Below are positions 16,238 to 23,287 of a DNA stretch of 64,000 nt, one piece after another. Where the stretch lies: positions 744,001 to 808,000 of the forward strand of contig OY782667.1 in assembly GCA_963678135.1 (NCBI GenBank). Direction: 5' to 3'. The notes under the pieces are model-generated. The model ran no database searches and was not told where the DNA came from. It saw only the letters and a program-made list of their open reading frames with translations. Origin of the DNA: JAHJKV01 sp963678135. GTDB lineage: Bacteria; Desulfobacterota; Desulfovibrionia; Desulfovibrionales; Desulfovibrionaceae. Each line of letters opens with the position of its first letter. The first letter of the stretch is position 1. Position numbers and translations under genes: made by a program.

Positions 16238-17572
16238 TTATTCGCCCAAAGGCTTGCACCTGCCAAGCATACGCCGTAGCGTGTCTTTTGATATATTAAG
16301 CTCCCTACAAGTAGCCATTTTTCGCCCCTGATTTCGATGCAAGGCCAAAAGCACGGCTCGGCATTTAATTTCTTCTAAAGTACCGCTTTGGAAAAGATCA
16401 AAGGTATTGCTTAAGGATTCCGGTTGCAGTGATTCAGGCAAATGTTCCACTTGAACAAAACCAGCAGGACAAAGAATTGATGCAAATTCAAGAATGTTTT
16501 CCAATTCGCGCACATTGCCCGGGAAATCATGGCGCATAAAAAGAGCCATGACATCTTCAGAAACTCCTTGTAATTCCTTGCCTTGCTCAGTGTTGAGCTG
16601 GTTAATAAAATGATCCACCAAAAGCGGTAAATCCTCACGCCTTTCTCGAAGCGAAGGCAAACGAAGAGTCACCACATTCAGCCTATAGTATAAATCTTGC
16701 CGAAAACTGCCCTCAGCAACCAATTCTTCAAGATTGCGATTGGTAGCAGCAATAACCCGTACATCAGCTTCCACACTCTGTACGCCACCCAAAGGTTCAT
16801 AGCTACGCTCTTGCAATACGCGCAACAATTTTACTTGTAGTTTGCCGGGTAAATCGCCTATTTCATCAAGAAAAATAGTTCCCCCACAAGCCAGCTCAAA
16901 ACGGCCAGGCTTGTCTTTTTTCGCATCAGTAAAAGCACCTGCCTTGTACCCAAAAAGTTCAGATTCCAATAAAGAATCCGGCAGAGCACCGCAGTTCACA
17001 GCAACAAAAGGCCCTTGCCTGCGTGTCGATAAGGAGTGGATAGCTCTGGCAAAAAGCTCTTTTCCGGTACCTGATTCACCAAGGATCAAGGCTGTGGCTT
17101 CACTCTTTGAAACCTGAGGCATTATTCTAAAAATACGTTTCAGAGCTTGGCTCTTGCCCACTATATCTGCAAAAGAATAATTTTCTTCCATACGCCGGCG
17201 CATAAGATGAATATCCGAAAGATCACGAAAAGATTCCACCCCACCCACGACTTTGCCGTCTTTATCACGCAAAGTAGAGGCAGAAATAGAAACAGGCACT
17301 TTTTCACCATCTGGACGCACAAAAAAACACGTCTTATTCACTACTCGTTGATCAGTATCTAAACTTTCGCGCAAAGCACAAAAGCCGTCACATAAATTTG
17401 AATGCAAAACTTCCCAACATTTCGCTCCCACAGCCTCTTCACGAGGCACTCCGCTAATGCGTACCGCAGCCTCATTAAAGGAAGTAACATTAAAGTCCAT
17501 GTCCACGGTAAAAACACCGTCAGCAATGGATTGGAGTAATTCTTCGCATGAAACGCTTGAGGGAATGGGCAT
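16238..17572 (-). CDS. Sigma-54-dependent regulator (PAS-AAA+-Fis HTH), DVU2106-like
   Basis: The protein has 444 residues. A PAS domain (about 8-125) may sense a ligand or redox state. The AAA+ domain (about 136-365) has Walker A GESGTGKE, Walker B GGTIFLDEIGD and the sigma-54 contact loop GAFTDA, a variant of GAFTGA. A C-terminal Fis-type HTH (CRELNISKDTLRRML) follows. There is no receiver domain. It lies just upstream of the NifX-mrp operon on the same strand, matching the Desulfovibrio arrangement in which DVU2106 activates the orp operons. GGAGG precedes the ATG. Confidence 0.9.
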   Translation of the reverse strand: MPIPSSVSCEELLQSIADGVFTVDMDFNVTSFNEAAVRISGVPREEAVGAKCWEVLHSNLCDGFCALRESLDTDQRVVNKTCFFVRPDGEKVPVSISASTLRDKDGKVVGGVESFRDLSDIHLMRRRMEENYSFADIVGKSQALKRIFRIMPQVSKSEATALILGESGTGKELFARAIHSLSTRRQGPFVAVNCGALPDSLLESELFGYKAGAFTDAKKDKPGRFELACGGTIFLDEIGDLPGKLQVKLLRVLQERSYEPLGGVQSVEADVRVIAATNRNLEELVAEGSFRQDLYYRLNVVTLRLPSLRERREDLPLLVDHFINQLNTEQGKELQGVSEDVMALFMRHDFPGNVRELENILEFASILCPAGFVQVEHLPESLQPESLSNTFDLFQSGTLEEIKCRAVLLALHRNQGRKMATCRELNISKDTLRRMLGRCKPLGE

Positions 17573-17649
17573 AAAACCTCCACTTAAGGACGCAATATAT
17601 GCCCATTTTTTCTTGAAGGCAATAAAAGGGCTAAAAAAAAGCTGAAGAC

Positions 17650-18165
17650 TATATCCTGCGACTCACTTTTTGTTGTCCCACACGCCCCTTTTTATCATAC
17701 TGCACGCCATTTTTTGTTATCCTGCGCCATTTTTTGTTGTGGCACGTTCCCCCAGAGCAAACGCATATAAAATTTAGGGTCAATACTCCCGACTTATTTT
17801 ATTGCTTCCTCCTCTCGTCATCCTGCGCGAAGTCGCAGGATCCAGTTCTTCTGTCTTTTCTTTTTCCCTTCCTCTCTTTTCTTTCCCTCCCCCTTTTTTT
17901 TATTCCTCTTTTCTTTTTCTTTGCCTTCTCTTCCCCTTTCTTTTTCCCCTACTACGTCAAAGCCTCATAGCTCGGCTCTGCTGGACTGTTGCGAATTACG
18001 CGCAGGATGACGGAGGGAGGAGGGAGCTGAGATGCGGAAAAGAATAAAGAAGAAAAAGAATAAAGAAGAGGAATAAGAGAGAAAAGGAGCATAGAAGAAA
18101 AAGAAGAGAGAAGAGGAAGAATAAGAAAAGGGGGCAGAATAAGAAAAGGGGGAGAAGCTGCTTGG
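17650..18165. repeat. Composite dispersed repeat, copy 2 (fullest example)
   Basis: The gap between the sigma-54 regulator and cmk is entirely repeat. In order it contains two units of cgccattttttgttatcctg type (17660-17750), the tag agcaaacgcatataaaattt (17757-17776), and a 195-bp element (17817-18011). That element is bounded by GTCATCCTGCGCG and CGCGCAGGATGAC. It contains a first hairpin, about 110 bases of pyrimidine tract, the phrase cgtcaaagcctcatagctcgg, ctctgctggactg and a second hairpin arm. A purine tract of about 130 bases (18030-18160) follows and partly complements the pyrimidine tract. Confidence 0.85.
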
Positions 18166-18178
18166 GATAAGCAAAATA

Positions 18179-18835
18179 TCAGCGTAACTGTTCCATAATA
18201 AAAGCAAATACCTGTTCTTTGTCCATTGCTGTTGTATCAATACACACAGCATCTTCTGCAGGACGCAAGGGAGCAATAGCTCTATTTTTATCTTGCTCAT
18301 CTCTGGCGATAATGGAGGCTGCTATCTCTTTTTGGTTCGCTTCTTTGCCCATGGCTTTTAATTGCAAGACCCGACGCATGGTTCGCGCTGCCACAGAAGC
18401 TTCTAAAAAAAATTTATATTGTGCTTGTGGAAAAACCACAGAACCCATGTCTCTGCCTTCAGCAACAAGATCAACACGCTGCCCCATGTGCTGTTGTGCT
18501 TTTTTAAGATACTCACGAACTATTGGACGTTTTGCTAAAGTAGAAGCCAGCATGGCAACTGCTTCACTGCGTATTTCCTCGCCCAAAGAAAGACCGCTCA
18601 ACATAAGCTCAGAGCTTGAACCTTGCCCACTTAAATCAAAAGAAAGCTTATCCAAAAACTCGCAAAGTTTTTCATCGCTTAAGTGCTGCGCCTCTTCCCC
18701 CAGATGCCAAGCAATAGCCCGAAACATAGCACCAGTATCTAAATACGCTATGCCCAAGGCTTGAGCCACTTTTTTAGCCATAGTGGACTTTCCTACTCCA
18801 GCAGGCCCATCAAGTGTTACAATACGTCTATTCAT
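18179..18835 (-). CDS. cmk: Cytidylate kinase
   Basis: The protein has 218 residues. The P-loop is GPAGVGKST. YLDTGAMFRA, VAEGRDMGSVVFP and a lid-region Arg cluster (RDEQDKNRAIAPL) complete the CMP kinase pattern. It phosphorylates CMP and dCMP. Its ATG overlaps the hisC stop by 4 bp, so the two are coupled. Its 3' end abuts the composite repeat. Confidence 0.95.
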   Translation of the reverse strand: MNRRIVTLDGPAGVGKSTMAKKVAQALGIAYLDTGAMFRAIAWHLGEEAQHLSDEKLCEFLDKLSFDLSGQGSSSELMLSGLSLGEEIRSEAVAMLASTLAKRPIVREYLKKAQQHMGQRVDLVAEGRDMGSVVFPQAQYKFFLEASVAARTMRRVLQLKAMGKEANQKEIAASIIARDEQDKNRAIAPLRPAEDAVCIDTTAMDKEQVFAFIMEQLR

Positions 18836-19932
18836 AGCTTCAGCAACTCCTCAAGATGCTGTATAAAAAATCTGTTTTCTGCTTCGGTTCCCACATTAAC
18901 CCGAATCCAATCTGGCATCCCAAAACTTGCCAAAGGTCGTACAATAATACCTCGCTGTAACAGTGCTTCATGTACTATAGTTGCCTTAGGCTCAGGACGA
19001 AACATACAAAAATTAGCCTGTGACTCTAAAACCTCACAAGCAAGTTTTTGCAGTTCTTGCTGTAAAAAAGCACGACCTTGCCATACTGTACGCAAAGTTT
19101 CTTCAAGAAAAACAGTATCTTTAAGAGCTGCAATACCGGCAGCTTCTGCCAAAACATTTACTGTAAAAGGAATACGCGCTCTGCAAAGATATTCTGCAAG
19201 CCAGCTCGGCATTACTCCATACCCTAGGCGTAAACCAGCCAAAGCATAGGCTTTTGAAAAGGTTCGAAGTATGACCACATTATCGCACTCTTGAAGCAAA
19301 CAAATCGGGTCATATTCCTGTGCTGGCGTAGCAAACTCCGTGTACGCACCATCCACCAGCAAAAGCGTTCCTTCAGGCAAGGCCTGAGCCATTTTTTGTA
19401 AATCCTGCACTGTTGCAGCTAAACCCGTGGGATTATCCGGACTTGTAACAATGACCATGGCTGTGTTTTCATCCGCAGCATCCACCATAGCCTCTAAAGG
19501 TAAGGCAAAGTTTGCCTGCCTTGGCACTTCCCTGTATTCAATTCCGCACAGCTTCGCACACATGCGATACATACTAAAGCACGACTCATAGCAAACAACA
19601 TTATCCTGAGCTGGGATGGCAATAACTCGAAAAAGCAAATCAATAATTTCATCAGAACCATTGCCTGCAATAATCTTTTCCTTGGCAAGTCCCAAATGCT
19701 TAGCCAAAGCCTCAAGTAAATCAGGGCTGTGGTTTAAGGGATAGCGGAATCCAAGCCCAGCTTTTTTGGCAAGCACTTGCTGTACCACAGGAGAAACACC
19801 CAGTGGATTCTCATTGCTCGCTAACTTCACAACTTGGTTTAAGCCATAGCGTTGTTGAATTTGCTCAATATTTAAGCCCGGAACATACGGCTTAAAATCC
19901 AAAATTTCCGGCCGAACCCTTTTAACGGGCAT
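18832..19932 (-). CDS. hisC: Histidinol-phosphate aminotransferase
   Basis: The protein has 366 residues. LASNENPLG near the N-terminus, SPDNPTG, and the PLP lysine in TFSKAYALAGLRLGY identify a class I/II aminotransferase of the HisC subgroup. RVNVGTEAEN near the end binds the substrate carboxylate and phosphate. It catalyses the seventh step of histidine synthesis. The hisC-cmk pairing is an operon with a 4-bp overlap. GGGAG precedes the ATG. Confidence 0.92.
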   Translation of the reverse strand: MPVKRVRPEILDFKPYVPGLNIEQIQQRYGLNQVVKLASNENPLGVSPVVQQVLAKKAGLGFRYPLNHSPDLLEALAKHLGLAKEKIIAGNGSDEIIDLLFRVIAIPAQDNVVCYESCFSMYRMCAKLCGIEYREVPRQANFALPLEAMVDAADENTAMVIVTSPDNPTGLAATVQDLQKMAQALPEGTLLLVDGAYTEFATPAQEYDPICLLQECDNVVILRTFSKAYALAGLRLGYGVMPSWLAEYLCRARIPFTVNVLAEAAGIAALKDTVFLEETLRTVWQGRAFLQQELQKLACEVLESQANFCMFRPEPKATIVHEALLQRGIIVRPLASFGMPDWIRVNVGTEAENRFFIQHLEELLKL

Positions 19933-19954
19933 ATATTACTTCTCCCTGCAAAAA

Positions 19955-20395
19955 CTACAAAGGACGAATAGTGACCACCGGACATTTCGCGGATTTCACT
20001 ATTTTTTCAGCCACAGAACCAAAAAGCATACGGTCAATGCCTTTACGTCCATGCGTTCCCATAACAATCATACCTGCCTTTTCCGCCAGAGCGCAATCAA
20101 GCACCTCTTCGGCTGCATAGCCAACAAGGATTTTGCCAGTAGCTGAAACACCGCTAAAATGCTCGGCCACAAACTCCTTCATGGTTTCCTCAGCTCCGGA
20201 AACAATATCATCAACCACGCCTTCAATAGAACTGACCGGCACCTTAAAGCCCACATACTGAGAAAGGCTCGGAGCAACATAGACACACACTATGTCTGAA
20301 CCAAGAGAAGTCGCGAGCAGCTTGGCATGTTGTGCAACTTCCTTGCTATGTTCAGAAAAATCAACTGCGCAAAGAATCTTTTGAATACTAAGCAT
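19955..20395 (-). CDS. Universal stress protein A family
   Basis: The protein has 146 residues and is a single UspA domain. The C-terminal GTHGRKGIDRMLFGSVAEKIV fits the G-2x-G-9x-G(S/T) nucleotide-binding pattern, so an ATP-binding member is likely. The N-terminus (KILCAVDFSEHS) is typical. GAGGAGG sits just before the ATG. It precedes hisC by 22 bp on the same strand and may share its transcript. Confidence 0.9.
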   Translation of the reverse strand: MLSIQKILCAVDFSEHSKEVAQHAKLLATSLGSDIVCVYVAPSLSQYVGFKVPVSSIEGVVDDIVSGAEETMKEFVAEHFSGVSATGKILVGYAAEEVLDCALAEKAGMIVMGTHGRKGIDRMLFGSVAEKIVKSAKCPVVTIRPL

Positions 20396-20620
20396 ATAAC
20401 CTCCTCAAAGAGTATCTTGGTGAAATGCAATGTAGCACAGAGCACCAAGCTTTCCAATGCCTGAGATAAGAGCTCGATAGCAAGAATATGGACAAATACT
20501 CCTCCCTGCTTTATATTTTATTTATCATAGATACCACAATAAGAAATTGTACGGAAAAAAATGCCGATACATTTTTTGAGAATATCTTTAATATTAGCGA
20601 GTTAGATATAAGTGTTGTTT

Positions 20621-20636
20621 TGGCAAAATCTTTGCA
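20621..20636 (+). promoter_or_regulatory. Sigma-54 promoter match
   Basis: The sequence TGGCAAAATCTTTGCA has TGGCA at -24 and TTGCA at -12 with exact consensus spacing. Ten of the twelve conserved positions match. The predicted start near 20648 is 23 bases before the ATG of the next gene, which has AAGGAG. Confidence 0.65.
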
Positions 20637-20670
20637 GAGTCTTGGCAAACACAGGATAAGGAGTGTTACT

Positions 20671-21135
20671 ATGAAAATTTGTCCTGAGCAAATCAATGGG
20701 CTTCAAAAAAGCCAAGAGCAACAAAAAACCCAAAAAACTGAAAACACGCAGCAGGCTTTTGATGCGATACTTGGCAAAGAATTAAATAAAAGCCAAAAAA
20801 ATGAGCAAGCCATGGCAGTGCCTTCTTTGAATGGGCTGTCCGTGAACTCCTTGTTGGCAACACAGGCAGTAGGCGCAGTAGAAAGCACGGAAGAGCAGGC
20901 ACTTTCCCAAGTGGAGTCCACGCTGGATTCGCTTGAAAGCTATGCTTCAAAACTTGGCGGTGAGCAAGCTGGCGACCTTAAACAAGCCTATGCTGCTTTG
21001 GAAGCATTCCAGTCCGATATTGCAGAGCTCAAAGGAACGCTTGGCAACAGTTCTGGCTTACAAAGTATGGTTGAGGAATTAGAGATTTTGGGTGCTACTG
21101 AGCAATTAAAGTTTAACAGAGGCGATTATTTGTAA
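20671..21135 (+). CDS. Unknown sigma-54-driven soluble protein, helical C-terminus
   Basis: The protein has 154 residues and starts MKICPEQINGLQ, with AAGGAG before the ATG. The open frame extends 61 codons upstream, but that part contains the sigma-54 promoter and is not coding. The N-terminal third is Gln/Lys-rich and disordered-looking. The rest is helical (SQVESTLDSLESYASKLGG, LKQAYAALEAFQSDIAELKGTL). There is no signal peptide or membrane span. I do not recognise it. Sigma-54 control is common for flagellar genes in these bacteria, so a flagellar accessory role is possible but unproven. Confidence 0.7.
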   Translation: MKICPEQINGLQKSQEQQKTQKTENTQQAFDAILGKELNKSQKNEQAMAVPSLNGLSVNSLLATQAVGAVESTEEQALSQVESTLDSLESYASKLGGEQAGDLKQAYAALEAFQSDIAELKGTLGNSSGLQSMVEELEILGATEQLKFNRGDYL

Positions 21136-21191
21136 TATTGAGCCCCTGTGACGACACTCTCTAGCTCATAAGTTTCGGCAATAGCCATAAC

Positions 21192-21243
21192 AAACCGCTC
21201 TGTATTGCGCTTAAAGGCAAAGCAAAACAAGAGCGGTTTTGCT
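21192..21243. terminator. Bidirectional hairpin between convergent genes
   Basis: AAACCGCTCT pairs with AGAGCGGTTT around a 28-base loop that contains further pairing. It lies between the sigma-54-driven gene and convergent pncC. Confidence 0.55.
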
Positions 21244-21255
21244 TTGACAAAGGCC

Positions 21256-21729
21256 TTAGCGTAGTAAGCTGGCTATTCCCTCTAAGGCTGCTTGAACTGT
21301 TTGTTCTCGAATTTCAGCGCGACTCCCTTCAAAATAAAATTTTTCCGCACGAACATATCCTTCTAAGGTAGCCCAACATATCCAAACTGTACCGACTGGC
21401 TTTTGCTCAGTACCTCCGTCTGGCCCGGCAATACCAGAAACCGCCACGGAAATATGCCCCCCAATGGCCGGCAATGCTCTCTTGGCCATGGCAATAACAA
21501 CTTCCTCACTCACAGCTCCCAAGCGTTTCAGTATATCTCCTGCCACGCCTAGCAAAGAAAGTTTCACATTATTAGAATAAGCGACAATAGAACCAGCAAA
21601 CCAATCAGAACTGCCAGGAATATTTGTACACTGTGCTGCGATTAAGCCACCAGTACATGACTCTGCAGTAACCAATTTCCATTTTTTAGCGCATAAAAGT
21701 TCAGCGCATTCTTTAGCGATTTTCTCCAT
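21256..21729 (-). CDS. pncC: Nicotinamide-nucleotide amidase (CinA C-terminal domain)
   Basis: The protein has 157 residues, the stand-alone CinA C-terminal domain without the CinA N-terminal part. TAESCTGGLIA, GSSDWFAGSIVAYSN, SGIAGPDGGT and KPVGTVWI are all present. It deamidates NMN back to nicotinic acid mononucleotide. The start was taken at the Met beginning MEKIAKECAELL. A Met 18 codons upstream is possible, and neither has a good ribosome-binding site. Confidence 0.88.
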   Translation of the reverse strand: MEKIAKECAELLCAKKWKLVTAESCTGGLIAAQCTNIPGSSDWFAGSIVAYSNNVKLSLLGVAGDILKRLGAVSEEVVIAMAKRALPAIGGHISVAVSGIAGPDGGTEQKPVGTVWICWATLEGYVRAEKFYFEGSRAEIREQTVQAALEGIASLLR

Positions 21730-21812
21730 GATTCTTTTGTAATAGGGCAAGAAATAAATATACTCAAGCCCTCTGGCTTGCATTTCTTAAATTTGCTCTC
21801 TACATTTTACAG

Positions 21813-22217
21813 ATGTACACGCTACCCCCCCTGCTTGTTCAGGCACTGAAACGTCGCAGAAATCCTTGGAATTGGCTCATACAAATTTTTGCTGTGCTCC
21901 TTCTGTGCATGGCTCTTTGGGCTACGAGCACAGCCCTTTATTCAACAGGACTTATTTTACTAGGAAGCAGTTTGTTTGAATTGCATCTTCCGGAAATGCA
22001 AACAAAAAAAATTTGGAAGCTCATGCGCTTAGAACGTACTTGGCTTGAATCACCAGCAACAAAACGCAAAAAATTACAAATTCTTGCGCTCATGTTCCTT
22101 GTTGCTTTGCTTTTTTACAGCCTTGCAGTGCATGATCTGGCACTGCTTCTTTTGGCCATAGGTGGTTTTGTCCTTTTCGCTACTGAAGCAGCGCAACACT
22201 CAAGGCTTGCTGAATAA
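21813..22217 (+). CDS. Small integral membrane protein, unknown
   Basis: The protein has 134 residues with about four membrane helices: two around 22-52, two around 85-122. A basic cytoplasmic loop lies between (KKIWKLMRLERTWLESPATKRKK). No family was recognised. It is divergent from pncC and convergent with glpX. The length and hydrophobic pattern support a real gene, but the ribosome-binding site is weak. Confidence 0.65.
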   Translation: MYTLPPLLVQALKRRRNPWNWLIQIFAVLLLCMALWATSTALYSTGLILLGSSLFELHLPEMQTKKIWKLMRLERTWLESPATKRKKLQILALMFLVALLFYSLAVHDLALLLLAIGGFVLFATEAAQHSRLAE

Positions 22218-22289
22218 AGTCCGCTTTATTGAATCATTGCTTAGTAAAGGCTTGCATCAAACGAAAAAAAACATGAGAGGCATGGACGC

Positions 22290-23273
22290 TTAGTCGTATT
22301 GAACAGCGGAAAATTTCATTAAGTGATCCCATGAGTGTTCAGCAGTAATCCGCCGTACCGTACCTGTTTTGCCTCGCATAACAAGAGAATGTGTTATGGC
22401 ACCTCGTCCGGTAAAATGCACTCCCGGCATAAAGGTGCCTCCGGAAAGACCAGTTGCTGCAAAAAAAACATCCTCACTGTTGACTAAATCCGCTACAGTA
22501 TAGACTTTTGAAAGATCATATCCTTCTGCTGCAAGAGCTTTTTTTTCGCTTTCCAGCTGTGGGTCAAGTTTTGCAAACATTTCTCCGCCCATGGTGCGAA
22601 TAGCGCAAGCTGAAAGCACCCCTTCCGGAGTTCCCCCTGTACCCATCATCATGTCTATATCGCTTGTTGGGTCGACTGCCATAAGCGAACCGTTTACATC
22701 ACCATCAGTGTGCAGCTGAATACGCGCCCCTGTTTTGCGGATTTCTTGAATGAGAGTTTTATGCCGAGGCTTATCAAGCACAAAAATAACCAGATCATCG
22801 ACATCTTTAGCAAGCACTTTGGCCACGGCTCTAAGATTTTCAGCAACAGGAGCATCAATATCCACCGCACCCTTAGCAGCAGCCGGAACCACTAATTTTT
22901 GCATATAAAAACTCGAACCAGGATCAAGCATAGTACCTGCCGGAGCCACACCAATAACAGCAATAGCATTTGGACGGCCAAAAGCAAGCAGGTTTGTTCC
23001 TTCCACTGGATCAACAGCTACATCAACAGCAGAGCCTTTACCAGTGCCTATTTTTTCTCCATTATACAGCATGGGAGCTTTGTCTTTTTCCCCTTCTCCA
23101 ATAATGATAGTGCCGTTAATATCAAGGGAGTTAAAACTCAGACGCATGGCATCTACGGCTGCTTGGTCTCCAGCTTGTTTATCCCCTCTACCAAGCCAGC
23201 GAGCTGCTGCCAGTGCTGCTGCTTCTGTAACCCGAACCAAATCTAAAGCAAGGTTGCGAGATGGTGCTTCCAT
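22290..23273 (-). CDS. glpX: Class II fructose-1,6-bisphosphatase
   Basis: The protein has 327 residues. The GlpX pattern is complete: IIIGEGEKDKAPML, DVAVDPVEGTN, DGDVNGSLMA, GTGGTPEGVLSA. It hydrolyses fructose-1,6-bisphosphate in gluconeogenesis. The chosen ATG has GGAG 6 bases upstream, and a TTG four codons earlier is possible. It follows transketolase by 14 bp. With tkt and rpiB it forms a sugar-phosphate operon covering gluconeogenesis and the non-oxidative pentose pathway. Confidence 0.93.
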   Translation of the reverse strand: MEAPSRNLALDLVRVTEAAALAAARWLGRGDKQAGDQAAVDAMRLSFNSLDINGTIIIGEGEKDKAPMLYNGEKIGTGKGSAVDVAVDPVEGTNLLAFGRPNAIAVIGVAPAGTMLDPGSSFYMQKLVVPAAAKGAVDIDAPVAENLRAVAKVLAKDVDDLVIFVLDKPRHKTLIQEIRKTGARIQLHTDGDVNGSLMAVDPTSDIDMMMGTGGTPEGVLSACAIRTMGGEMFAKLDPQLESEKKALAAEGYDLSKVYTVADLVNSEDVFFAATGLSGGTFMPGVHFTGRGAITHSLVMRGKTGTVRRITAEHSWDHLMKFSAVQYD

Positions 23274-23287
23274 AACATGCTCCAAAG

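Noticed and set aside
17732..17750. TGGCACG sequence as a sigma-54 promoter
   Set aside because: No TTGC at the -12 position; it is part of a repeat module.
17734..18047. Open frames of 78 and 81 codons upstream of cmk
   Set aside because: Ser/Phe/Leu-rich translation of the pyrimidine tract in the repeat.
18219..19249. Long plus-strand frames opposite cmk and hisC
   Set aside because: Ser/Thr-rich antisense shadows of conserved genes.
20488..20670. N-terminal extension of the sigma-54-driven protein
   Set aside because: It contains the promoter, and AAGGAG precedes the internal ATG at 20671.
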